Positions 46,674 through 55,751 of a DNA stretch of 64,000 nt are shown here, one piece after another. The number at the start of each line of letters is the position of its first letter. Positions within the stretch are counted from its first letter, which is position 1. This stretch comes from Shewanella waksmanii ATCC BAA-643. Lineage in GTDB: Bacteria; Pseudomonadota; Gammaproteobacteria; Enterobacterales; Shewanellaceae. The stretch is from positions 62,001 through 126,000 of the forward strand of contig NZ_JAEH01000009.1 in assembly GCF_000518805.1 (NCBI RefSeq), in the 5' to 3' direction. The notes beneath the pieces are model-generated. The model was not told the origin of the DNA. It made no database searches and worked only from the letters and a program-made list of their open reading frames with translations. The translations under genes were made by a program, and so were the position numbers.

Positions 46674-49100
46674 CTACTCGCTAATCTTAATCTCACCAAA
46701 CTCAAACAGGCTGTTATACCAAAATGGCGCAAAATCTGAGCGATATGCCTTCACTTGCATACCTAAGTGAGTAAATTTTACGCTAACCTGCCCTTGTTCT
46801 CCGGCAACAAAGCTCAACGAATCGACGTCATGATAGCGTTCCATGACGGCAGTTTTTGGCAAACCATAGCGATTTTGATAACCCGCTGGCACCAAAGCAA
46901 GTAGTGGTGAGATCTGGTTAACAAATTCAGGGGTTGATGAGGTTAAGCTACCATGGTGAGGAACAATCAACACATCTGCTGTTAAATGTGGATAGCGTTT
47001 CATTAATTGCCGCTCACTACTGGCCTCAATATCGCCAGTAAACAATACCGTGTACTGGCCATCAGAAAGCAGCAACACGCATGAACCATTATTGCCTGCA
47101 CGGTTTTCAATTGGCAGCAAAAACTGCAATGAGAGTTGTTGCCAGCTCAGCTTACTGGGTCGACAATGATTTGCTTTACCGTCACGGTTAGCATGACTGT
47201 CGCTAATCAAATGTAAATCTGGATAGCGCGCATAAACCTGCTCTACTCCACCGGCATGATCATTATCATCATGGCTCACAATGAGATAATCAACCTCACT
47301 TATGCCGCGAGCCGCCAAAAAAGGCAACAGGCTGCGCTCAGCATAGCTGAACTGCCCGAAAGCCGCGCCAGTGTCATACACAATCGCCCGGTTTCCTGAT
47401 TGCACCACTAAGCTTAGCCCTTGGCCCACATCAAGCATGTGCAGTTGCCAATCGCTTTTATCAGTGGGCACTACGGGCATCAATAGGCTTACTGCTAAAG
47501 GGAGCTGTAGCGCCAGCGCTAAGGTTCGCCAGCGCCAAGTTTTGACAACAAAAAGGACAATGACGCCAACTAAACAAAAAATGAGCGCCGCACTTTGCAC
47601 ATCAGATATGCTCCACCACGCACCGGGTAACACTAATAATTGTTGATAAAGATAATCAACTGGCACGAGGAACACATCAATAACTCTGGCCGGCCAATAA
47701 ACTGCACTCTCAGCGGCGGTAAAGGATACTTCAACTGGACTTGCCAAATGGGACATTGCAAGATCCTGCTCACCATTAGCCAAACCGCTTATAAAGCGAG
47801 ACCCGCTAAAAACGACTAAAGTCATGGCTAATAGAGCGAAACAAGCCGGAATGATAACTAAACTAAAGTATGGCACTAAGAGTAAATTAACCAGCAAGCT
47901 ATAGGGCGCGACACCGCCAAATAAAATGCCTTGTAGCACGCTCATTAAGACAGTTAAGCGCCACTGAATCGCCCATAAACGTTTTGCAGCGTCGGTGAGC
48001 CTTGCACGCCAATGGTGCGGTTTTTTATCACTGGAATTTAATGAGGTTAATTGGCCAGCATCATGACTTGCTGGCAATAAGTAGTACATCGAAAATATAA
48101 TGCTAATCGCTGCAAAAGATAACCAAAACCCAGCACCGAGCAAACTGGCGGGATCCACCAGTAACACCAGAAACAGTGCCCAAAGTAAGCGCTCATAGGG
48201 CTGACTATAACGCTTGATGATGCCAAGTATCGTGAGCACCAGTAACATAATCAGCGCCCGAGTCGTAGGCAGTGCAAAGCCCGACAACGCAGCATATCCG
48301 ATGCAAGCCAGTACCATAACAACAGTGGCGATAAACCAATTTCTCATGCCATGGCTAATACTTAGGTATTTGAGTATCAAAAAGCACAAGCCAAAGCTCC
48401 ACATGGCCACCACGGTCAAATGCAAACCTGAAATTGATACCAAGTGGCCGGTGCCCGATAAACGCAGCGCTTGCCAACGCTCGCTACCTATAGCTGATTT
48501 ATCGCCAAATTGCAGTGCCTGAATTAAATCGCCTTGTGACAACGTCCTCAATATAGGTTGGGCAAAGGCAAGCAACTCTTGGCGTAACGAGCTAGATTCA
48601 CCGAGTTTGTGCGCGGTGATTACTCGACCTTTAGCAATTATATGACGATTAAGAAAGTAACGCTGACTATTAAACCCGCCTTGATTCAATACCGACGTAA
48701 TTGATTTAGGTTTGAGAGTAAACTGCCATTGCTCACCGACTTGTATCTTGTCGGGCTTTTGCCATGAAACCCGCATTTTTTGTGAAGGATGTTGCAAATT
48801 TTTTGCATCTAACAGGCGAATATCCATACTAATCCAGTCGCTGTTTTGATTAACTAGTGATATGATTTCCGCCCTCACGACAATCTCACCATTAGTAGAG
48901 GTTGACGGTAGAGTTAACATTTGAGTAAAAAATAGACTTAGCCAGCCCAAGGAAAACAGACAACCAGAAAGTATGGGTGCCCTTTTGACGACCACCACGG
49001 CCATCAACAAGGTAAGCATTGCCCATAAGTTAGATAATAGATTTGGCCATAAAAGTGAAGAAATACTGGCTATCACGTAGCCGAACATAAATCGATTCAT
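46674..49100 (-). CDS. comEC: DNA internalisation protein ComEC/Rec2
   Basis: An 808-residue polytopic membrane protein with the ComEC competence domain (GTGHLVSISGLHLTVVAMWS) in the middle and a C-terminal metallo-beta-lactamase-like domain (VSHDDNDHAGG, HHGSLTSS). It forms the inner-membrane channel for single-stranded DNA uptake. The start at 49100 (MNRFMFGYV) gives a length close to the family; there is no clear ribosome site. The frame runs on to 49262 but would overlap the divergent DUF2062 gene. Confidence 0.85.
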   Translation of the reverse strand: MNRFMFGYVIASISSLLWPNLLSNLWAMLTLLMAVVVVKRAPILSGCLFSLGWLSLFFTQMLTLPSTSTNGEIVVRAEIISLVNQNSDWISMDIRLLDAKNLQHPSQKMRVSWQKPDKIQVGEQWQFTLKPKSITSVLNQGGFNSQRYFLNRHIIAKGRVITAHKLGESSSLRQELLAFAQPILRTLSQGDLIQALQFGDKSAIGSERWQALRLSGTGHLVSISGLHLTVVAMWSFGLCFLILKYLSISHGMRNWFIATVVMVLACIGYAALSGFALPTTRALIMLLVLTILGIIKRYSQPYERLLWALFLVLLVDPASLLGAGFWLSFAAISIIFSMYYLLPASHDAGQLTSLNSSDKKPHHWRARLTDAAKRLWAIQWRLTVLMSVLQGILFGGVAPYSLLVNLLLVPYFSLVIIPACFALLAMTLVVFSGSRFISGLANGEQDLAMSHLASPVEVSFTAAESAVYWPARVIDVFLVPVDYLYQQLLVLPGAWWSISDVQSAALIFCLVGVIVLFVVKTWRWRTLALALQLPLAVSLLMPVVPTDKSDWQLHMLDVGQGLSLVVQSGNRAIVYDTGAAFGQFSYAERSLLPFLAARGISEVDYLIVSHDDNDHAGGVEQVYARYPDLHLISDSHANRDGKANHCRPSKLSWQQLSLQFLLPIENRAGNNGSCVLLLSDGQYTVLFTGDIEASSERQLMKRYPHLTADVLIVPHHGSLTSSTPEFVNQISPLLALVPAGYQNRYGLPKTAVMERYHDVDSLSFVAGEQGQVSVKFTHLGMQVKAYRSDFAPFWYNSLFEFGEIKISE

Positions 49101-49131
49101 AACAGATAAGTTAAGACTGTAATCCGACGCT

Positions 49132-49635
49132 ATGCCAAAAAAATTCATCGAAAGATTCATGCCAAAACCAGAAACATTGCAGAACCATAAACATCTGCGC
49201 ATGTTTGGCAAGCTGTTACATAAGCCTAACCTCTGGTCGTTGAATCGCCGTTCTGCTCCCAAAGCATTTGCTGTTGGACTATTTGTTGCTTGGATCCCAA
49301 TGCCTTTTCAAATGGTGCTTGCCGCGGCATTGGCAATAATGTTCAACTGCAATTTACCCGTCGCTGTGGCCCTCGTTTGGATCACAAACCCAATCACTAT
49401 GCCGTTTATGTTTTATGCCGCTTATATGCTAGGGGCGAAAATACTCAATCATCCACCACAAGCGTTTGCATTTGAGGCCAGTTGGCAATGGATAGAGGCC
49501 TCTATCTCTACCATTGGCCCACCATTTATCGTCGGCTGCTTAGTACTTGGTGCTATTTTTGCGGTGATCGGCTACTTCACTATCCATAACCTATGGAAGT
49601 ATTCGATTCTGTTTAAATGGCGCGCACGCAATTAG
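49132..49635 (+). CDS. DUF2062 membrane protein
   Basis: A 167-residue protein of the DUF2062 family: basic N-terminus (MPKKFIERFMPKPE) and hydrophobic segments at about 45-75, 78-100 and 125-155, with the family motif RRSAPKAFAVGLFVAWIPMP and NPITMPFMFY. It is an inner-membrane protein of unknown function. Divergent from comEC with only 31 bp between starts. Confidence 0.82.
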   Translation: MPKKFIERFMPKPETLQNHKHLRMFGKLLHKPNLWSLNRRSAPKAFAVGLFVAWIPMPFQMVLAAALAIMFNCNLPVAVALVWITNPITMPFMFYAAYMLGAKILNHPPQAFAFEASWQWIEASISTIGPPFIVGCLVLGAIFAVIGYFTIHNLWKYSILFKWRARN

Positions 49636-49882
49636 CCACAATTCAATAAGTCATCGCGGTGGCTCACACGGCATTAAGCATAAATCGCTGGCTTTATGAA
49701 ACTCATCAAACAAATCCACTTTCTGTCCGCAAAATTCAATGGTTAATCCTCAGTCCTATTAGCGGCGAGGCTGGCTAACATGTGATAAGCTTTGCAACAT
49801 AATGATTACAGGTGTTGCTCGCTTTACTCGGCATTGCTAGCGCATGTGAATGCTCACGATAACATTGAATTCTGGAGTCATC

Positions 49883-51763
49883 TTGCTTAAACGCCTCAGT
49901 ATAATTAGTCTATTTTTACTGCCCTTTTTTGCTTGTTCGGTGGCCGGTTTTCAAGGCGATATTAACGAACTAGAGCAGCAATTAAGTACGCTCAGCAGTG
50001 ATGAAAAAATTACTCTATTACACCAAGCAAGTGACAAGATGACAGTCTGGCCACAAGCAGATCAAGGTCGATACTTTTTCTGGTTGGCGTTTGAATATGA
50101 CCAGAGCAATCAGATGCAAAAAGCCATTGATTATTATAATAAAGCTATTGATATTTTAGGTCTGTTGCCACCGACTGAAGAATTAGTTAAAAGTCACTCT
50201 GGACGCTCTTATGCAACTTATCAACTCACCAATGATCCACAACAATTCTGTCCAGATCGCGAGCAAGCTCTGAGTTATGCCCAGCAACTAGACAATGCTG
50301 ATTTGCTCGCACAAACCTTAACCCAAACAGCATTTTGCTTTGATCGTATGGGTAACTTTTCTTTAGGGATTCAGAGACTAGAAAAAGCCATGAAACTGGC
50401 GCAGGCAAGTCAGTTAACCCCAAATCGACAAGCAATGATATTTAATGCCACAGGCTTACTCTATCGCCGCAACGGTTTACATAGTCGTGCCTACGATAAT
50501 TTACACAAAGCCTATGACTTGTGGGAAGAAGTCGACGACCGCCAAGATATGTTTAATATGCTGCACTCGCTAACAGGTGAAGCCATCGAATTAGGCCAGT
50601 GGAGTAAGACCAATCAACATGTAGAGCAAATGTTTACCATGGCGGAGCAGTCTCCCCAATTTGCCGATTTTGAATTTTTTGCCCTTTACAACGCAGGCCG
50701 CAACGCGCTAGCCCAAGGCGACTTTCAATTAGCCATTGAGTACCTTGAACAAGCCATCGCTAAGCAAGCGCTTACCCAAGAGCGATACTTTATTGCAGCA
50801 AGCTATATCACACTCGGTATTGCCTACGTAAGAGCTAAGCAAACCGGCAAAGCTGCGCAAATGGCGCAGCATTATTTAACTCACCCCGAGTTTAGTGGCC
50901 AGACGGAGCAACACAAACTCATCGCTAATAGCATCGTTGCGTTAAATAATAACGACCCGCAAACCGCGGTGATCTCCCTCTATGAGTTATACGATTTAGA
51001 AAAACGACTTTTCTCAGCCAAAATTGATAACCAAGTGGTCTATAGCGCATTAGATCACGCAGCGCAGCTTGCCGAATTTGAAAATTTGCTGTTGGAAAAT
51101 AAATTATCAATCAATCAACTACGATTGAATACTGAAAAAGATAAACAGCATATCTCGCAACTGACTACGGCATTATTTGGCTTAATGAGTTTAGTGTTGG
51201 TGGCTCTCACCGTGTTCTTATTCCAATCTCGGCGCTTTTTTAAGCACAGTGCCCAAACGGACTACTTAACCGGCATAGCTAATCGCCGGTTTACTATGGA
51301 AGCGGGCGAGAAAGCACTTACCAGAGCAACGAAAAGACAGCGGGCGTTATCTTTGCTGATTTTCGATATCGACCATTTCAAACGCATTAATGACACCTAC
51401 GGCCACGATGTGGGTGATAAAGTGATTAAAGCGGCCGCAACCCGAGCCAAGCAAGTGTGCAACACGCAAAAATACAGCACTGTGGGTAGGATAGGTGGTG
51501 AAGAGTTTTTGGTTATACTGCCCAATGTTGACCAACAACAGGCAAGGACTCTGGCGCAATCACTTCTACATGCCATTGCAGACCAACCGGTGCAATTAAA
51601 ACAACAAGCGATTACATTCACCGTCAGTATTGGTGTGAGTACATTAACCGAGGCAAGCAATAGCCTACCTCTGTTAATCAATCAGGCTGACAGCGCCTTG
51701 TATAAAGCCAAGCACAAAGGCCGTAATTGTGTCATTGTCGCCGACACTGACACCCCCTTGTAG
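49883..51763 (+). CDS. TPR-repeat GGDEF diguanylate cyclase
   Basis: A 626-residue protein if the TTG at 49883 is used; GGAG lies 5 bp before it. An ATG at 49850 is in frame but lacks a ribosome site. Signal peptide (LLKRLSIISLFLLPFFA), then a helical TPR region from about 60 to 390, one transmembrane helix (about 435-452), and a GGDEF domain with the intact GGEEF signature near 550. It should make cyclic di-GMP in the cytoplasm in response to a periplasmic signal. No RxxD inhibitory site is seen just upstream of GGEEF. Confidence 0.85.
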   Translation: MLKRLSIISLFLLPFFACSVAGFQGDINELEQQLSTLSSDEKITLLHQASDKMTVWPQADQGRYFFWLAFEYDQSNQMQKAIDYYNKAIDILGLLPPTEELVKSHSGRSYATYQLTNDPQQFCPDREQALSYAQQLDNADLLAQTLTQTAFCFDRMGNFSLGIQRLEKAMKLAQASQLTPNRQAMIFNATGLLYRRNGLHSRAYDNLHKAYDLWEEVDDRQDMFNMLHSLTGEAIELGQWSKTNQHVEQMFTMAEQSPQFADFEFFALYNAGRNALAQGDFQLAIEYLEQAIAKQALTQERYFIAASYITLGIAYVRAKQTGKAAQMAQHYLTHPEFSGQTEQHKLIANSIVALNNNDPQTAVISLYELYDLEKRLFSAKIDNQVVYSALDHAAQLAEFENLLLENKLSINQLRLNTEKDKQHISQLTTALFGLMSLVLVALTVFLFQSRRFFKHSAQTDYLTGIANRRFTMEAGEKALTRATKRQRALSLLIFDIDHFKRINDTYGHDVGDKVIKAAATRAKQVCNTQKYSTVGRIGGEEFLVILPNVDQQQARTLAQSLLHAIADQPVQLKQQAITFTVSIGVSTLTEASNSLPLLINQADSALYKAKHKGRNCVIVADTDTPL

Positions 51764-51766
51764 CGG

Positions 51767-53014
51767 TTAGCGCCCTGCCAATGCACGTGCTGGCGGGGTT
51801 TGACTGGCTTTCCAGGCTGGATAGAGCGTGGCAATTAAACTCATGGCAAATGCCAAACTAACCACAAGTCCCACATCTTGCATCATTAGTTTCGAGGGAA
51901 GAAAATCAATAAAATACACATCGGTAGACAGAAATTTAACCGCAAATAATTGCTCGATAAACAGCGCGATTTGACTCAAATTACTTGCCACCAGCACACC
52001 CAACCCCGCACCTAATAGACAGCCTAGTACGCCATTTAATGCCCCTTGTACAATGAATATCCCCATCACTGCGACTCGGCCCATGCCCATTGTCAGTAAT
52101 ATGGCAATTTCAGACTGCTTATCTCTGACCGCCATCACCAGTGTTGATACGATATTGAAACAAGCCACAGCAATCACCAGCGCTAGCACGAGATACATTA
52201 TCGTGCGCACCAATTGAATATCTTGATATAAATGCCCTTGGGTACGAGTCCAGTCACTAAGATAGACATATTGATGCTGACTGTAGCCTAAGTCTCTAAT
52301 TAATTGCGGCGCTTGAAAAAGATCAGCAACTTTAATCCGTAAACCCGACACCCCGTCGCCTAACCCTAACACTTGCGCGCCATACTGCATGGGTATATAC
52401 GCCGTGGCCATATCCAGCTCACCGCCTATTTGGAATACACCGGCAACGGTAAAACGATGGCTCTTGGCCGCCCCTAAACGACTGGTCTTGGCACCCATCT
52501 CTGGCATATATAAACTTAACGTATCGCCCACTTGCAGTGATAAGGAATCCGCAAGTCCTTTACCTAGCACAATATTATTACTATTAGTGGCTAAACTTTG
52601 CCAAGCACTGTCAGACATAAAATCTGCAATATTAGATACTTGCGCTTCATATTCCGGTAGTACTCCCACCACCGACAACCCTTGAAAACCACCCGGATTT
52701 TGGATCAAACCTTGAATGCGGACAAAAGGTGCACTTGCTGTAATACCGACAATTTTATTGGCGTCACTGGCAACCGCCGGCCAGTTTTGCAATGGCTCAT
52801 TCACTCCGGTTAGCTCACCGTGAGAAACCACGCCTAACAAACGATGTTCAAGCTCATCTTCAAAGCCATTCATAGCCGATAACACCACGATAAGCACTGC
52901 TACACCAAGTGCAATACCCGCGGTTGAAGCAAACGAAATAAAGCTAATAAACCGATTAGATTGCCGGGCACGATAAAAACGCCAGCCCACCCAAAGCGAT
53001 AACAATGGCTTCAT
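51767..53014 (-). CDS. lolE: lipoprotein-releasing ABC transporter permease LolE
   Basis: A 415-residue permease with an N-terminal helix (about 20-45, FASTAGIALGVAVLIVVLS), a large periplasmic domain and three C-terminal helices. It extracts mature lipoproteins from the inner membrane and passes them to LolA. It overlaps lolD by 4 bp. It shares the fold with the first gene of the operon (LolC), from which I separate it by position and the longer N-terminus context. Confidence 0.88.
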   Translation of the reverse strand: MKPLLSLWVGWRFYRARQSNRFISFISFASTAGIALGVAVLIVVLSAMNGFEDELEHRLLGVVSHGELTGVNEPLQNWPAVASDANKIVGITASAPFVRIQGLIQNPGGFQGLSVVGVLPEYEAQVSNIADFMSDSAWQSLATNSNNIVLGKGLADSLSLQVGDTLSLYMPEMGAKTSRLGAAKSHRFTVAGVFQIGGELDMATAYIPMQYGAQVLGLGDGVSGLRIKVADLFQAPQLIRDLGYSQHQYVYLSDWTRTQGHLYQDIQLVRTIMYLVLALVIAVACFNIVSTLVMAVRDKQSEIAILLTMGMGRVAVMGIFIVQGALNGVLGCLLGAGLGVLVASNLSQIALFIEQLFAVKFLSTDVYFIDFLPSKLMMQDVGLVVSLAFAMSLIATLYPAWKASQTPPARALAGR

Positions 53015-53718
53015 GCTGGCGCCTCAAGTGCATTGAGTACACCATCTTTCATGGTCAGCTGTCGATCCATTCTATTGGCAAGTTGGGGGTCATGGGTCAC
53101 GATAACAAAGGCGGTTCCCAATTGTTCACCCAACTCACGAATTAAGTCATACACCGCATCACCACTAGCCGCATCTAGATTACCCGTAGGCTCATCCGCA
53201 AGTACGAGCTTAGGTTGATTGATCAACGCCCGTGCTATCGCGGTACGCTGACGCTCACCGCCAGACATCTCTGCAGGTGTATGCTGTAAACGATGGCTTA
53301 GACCCACTCGAGTCAGTAATTCGGTCGCCTGCTGTTCAACTTCAGTGCGGTTGCGACCTTCGATTAACCCTGGCATAGCCACATTTTCTAGCGCAGTAAA
53401 TTCAGGCAACAGGTGGTGAAATTGATAGATAAACCCTAAGTCTTGATTGCGCACGCTCGCCTGTTTCGCGGTCGTTAACTGATAAAGGTCTTGGCCCAGC
53501 ATTTTTACTTGGCCGCTGCTGGGTTTATCTAGCGTGCCCATAATATGCAGCAATGTACTCTTACCTGAACCCGAAGAGCCAATAATTGCCACCAGTTCTC
53601 CGGCAACAATTTCGAGATTAACGTCATGCAACACCTGGGTGTCGATATTGCCCTCTTTAAAGTGCTTACTGACTTGGTTCACTTCAAGTAATACGGCGGG
53701 CGTTTGTTGATTATTCAC
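53011..53718 (-). CDS. lolD: lipoprotein-releasing ABC transporter ATPase LolD
   Basis: A 235-residue ATPase with Walker A GSSGSGKSTLLH, signature MSGGERQR and Walker B LVLADEPTGNLD, of the MacB/LolD type. It powers LolCE. It overlaps lolC by one base and lolE by four. Confidence 0.93.
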   Translation of the reverse strand: MNNQQTPAVLLEVNQVSKHFKEGNIDTQVLHDVNLEIVAGELVAIIGSSGSGKSTLLHIMGTLDKPSSGQVKMLGQDLYQLTTAKQASVRNQDLGFIYQFHHLLPEFTALENVAMPGLIEGRNRTEVEQQATELLTRVGLSHRLQHTPAEMSGGERQRTAIARALINQPKLVLADEPTGNLDAASGDAVYDLIRELGEQLGTAFVIVTHDPQLANRMDRQLTMKDGVLNALEAPA

Positions 53719-54935
53719 TATTCATATCTCAATGCTGTAGCGGGTTGAACATTTGCTGCTCGCAGCGCTGGGTATACCGTGGCTAAAAAGGTGATCACTA
53801 ACGTGCCAACAATAATACCGGAAATTTGATTGATACCGATCTCAACCGGTAAACTGGTACCGGCGCCCAGCACCGATACGCCCAACACACTTAAAATGCC
53901 ATTCAAGTTTAATGTGACAAAAATACCGATGATCAAACCGGCAATTAAGCCCAGAATCGCATTAAGTGAACCTTGGATCATAAAAATACCCATCACGGTG
54001 CCGGTTGTCAGCCCTTGCGTCTTGAGTACCGCCACATCGGTCGTCTTGTCTGTCACCATCATAACCAGAGCTGAGACGATATTAAATGCCGCCACCGCAA
54101 TGATCAGGCTGAGCATCAACGACATCATGTTCTTTTCCATTTTAACCGCCGCAAACAAGTGACCGTAACTATCACGCCAATCGGTAATGCTCACCTGCAG
54201 GCCTTGATGCTGATAGCTTTGCTCAATAGCCGATTTAAGTGATGCAGCTTTAAAGGGGTCAGACAAGTAGTACCGCAGTTGGTGAATATTGCCACTGGAT
54301 TGGCGCATCAATCGTTGTGCGTCTTCAAAGTGTACATAAGCCAGTCCCGCATCAACTTGCGATCCGGTTTCAAATACACCCGCCACGGTAAACTTTCGCT
54401 GGCTAGGCACCGGACCCAACGGCGAATAAACCACACCGTCACCACTGAGCACACGTACTTTTTCGCCAACGGTTAAATCGAGTCTGCGCGCCAGTTCATA
54501 CCCCAGAATAATGCGGTATTTGCCCGCCTCTAGCGCTGAAAAATCATTACTCGTATTGGTGTTTTGTGGCTCAAATTCGGGGTAAATGCCATAAATTTGT
54601 GCTGCGCTCAAGCTTTTAGGCGCTTGCAACATCGCTTGGGTGCCAATACTGGGAGTAATGTTGACCACATCGCTCATTTGCAAAGACGGTTGACTGGCAG
54701 CCTGCCAATCGACAAGCGCCTGTTCACTGGTAACCGTTAATTGTGGCACGGCACCTAAAATACGTTGCTTTAACTGCCCTTCTAAGCCATTCATCACTGA
54801 GCTAACAATAATCAGAGCTGCGACTCCGAGTAAAATGCCTGATACGGAGAAAAACGTAATAAATGACGCGAACGCATTAGCTTTGCGTGCCCGCCAATAT
54901 CGAAAGCCTATATGAGCTGAAAGGGATAAATTCAT
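53718..54935 (-). CDS. lolC: lipoprotein-releasing ABC transporter permease LolC
   Basis: A 405-residue permease, the first gene of lolCDE. Same layout as LolE: one N-terminal helix (about 22-48), periplasmic domain, then three C-terminal helices (about 270-390). The hook-containing periplasmic domain cannot be judged from sequence alone. Divergent from the PilZ gene across 99 bp. Confidence 0.9.
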   Translation of the reverse strand: MNLSLSAHIGFRYWRARKANAFASFITFFSVSGILLGVAALIIVSSVMNGLEGQLKQRILGAVPQLTVTSEQALVDWQAASQPSLQMSDVVNITPSIGTQAMLQAPKSLSAAQIYGIYPEFEPQNTNTSNDFSALEAGKYRIILGYELARRLDLTVGEKVRVLSGDGVVYSPLGPVPSQRKFTVAGVFETGSQVDAGLAYVHFEDAQRLMRQSSGNIHQLRYYLSDPFKAASLKSAIEQSYQHQGLQVSITDWRDSYGHLFAAVKMEKNMMSLMLSLIIAVAAFNIVSALVMMVTDKTTDVAVLKTQGLTTGTVMGIFMIQGSLNAILGLIAGLIIGIFVTLNLNGILSVLGVSVLGAGTSLPVEIGINQISGIIVGTLVITFLATVYPALRAANVQPATALRYE

Positions 54936-55034
54936 GTATTGCCGTCGACTCTTTCGTAATCGAGCCTTGATAAATCATTAAGATGCGCACGATAATAGGG
55001 GTAATAGCTATAAAAATACAAGAGGCAATCCTTT

Positions 55035-55604
55035 TTGAGCGACACTAACGCCTATTTTAATGTTGATCATACCTTTAATGCCTATCTCGAGCCTTGGCCT
55101 ACAGACCACCCCTTGGCAACAGAAAGTGAATTGATGGCAATGCTACCCGTTGGGCTGCAGCTCATTAGCCAAGTAAAAGCACTTGAAGCAAGTTGCTTAG
55201 TGCAACTGCGCCATCTGGATGATGAAGCTAAGTCTGTTGTTGACTACTTAAAGCTGCAATCAAAGAAAATTGATTTGGTATTACAGCACGTTATTGAGCA
55301 ACAGCAGCAACAAGGTGAATGCTATAAAGGTGTCAGTTTCGGTGGCAGTGGATTGCGATTAGTTAGCCCCACGGTTATCGACAAACAACACTATAAAGTC
55401 ACGTTGCACATTCGCGAAGAACTGGTCTCCATTTTATGCATCGCCCACGTTGATACCATTACCGAGCAAGATGATGGCCTCTATCGCATTGACCTATCCT
55501 TTAGCCAAATCATTGAAGCCGACGTTGAGCAATTGGTAAAAGCCAGCTTAAGTGTGCAGCAAAAACAACTGCGGCAGCGAAAACAACGCAACCACCAGTC
55601 TTAA
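55035..55604 (+). CDS. PilZ-domain protein
   Basis: A 189-residue protein starting at a TTG (55035) with GAGG about 9 bp upstream; the next in-frame ATG is 33 codons in and would cut the domain. The C-terminal half (about 95-165) resembles a PilZ barrel (GVSFGGSGLRLVSP, IDLSF), but the RxxxR part of the cyclic-di-GMP site is not seen, so binding is doubtful. It lies between lolCDE and mfd, as I recall for V. cholerae PlzB. The role is unknown. Confidence 0.65.
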   Translation: MSDTNAYFNVDHTFNAYLEPWPTDHPLATESELMAMLPVGLQLISQVKALEASCLVQLRHLDDEAKSVVDYLKLQSKKIDLVLQHVIEQQQQQGECYKGVSFGGSGLRLVSPTVIDKQHYKVTLHIREELVSILCIAHVDTITEQDDGLYRIDLSFSQIIEADVEQLVKASLSVQQKQLRQRKQRNHQS

Positions 55605-55751
55605 ACTAACACCTCATCGCCGAGGCGCTAGGTTGGGTTGGCGGTTTTGTCAGCAAAATCTTGATTAACACAGAGATAAACTGGCACTAGCGTGCACAAG
55701 TCACTACAATATCGGGCACATTATTCGTCTTTAGGCAGTGTGTCCGTCTAC

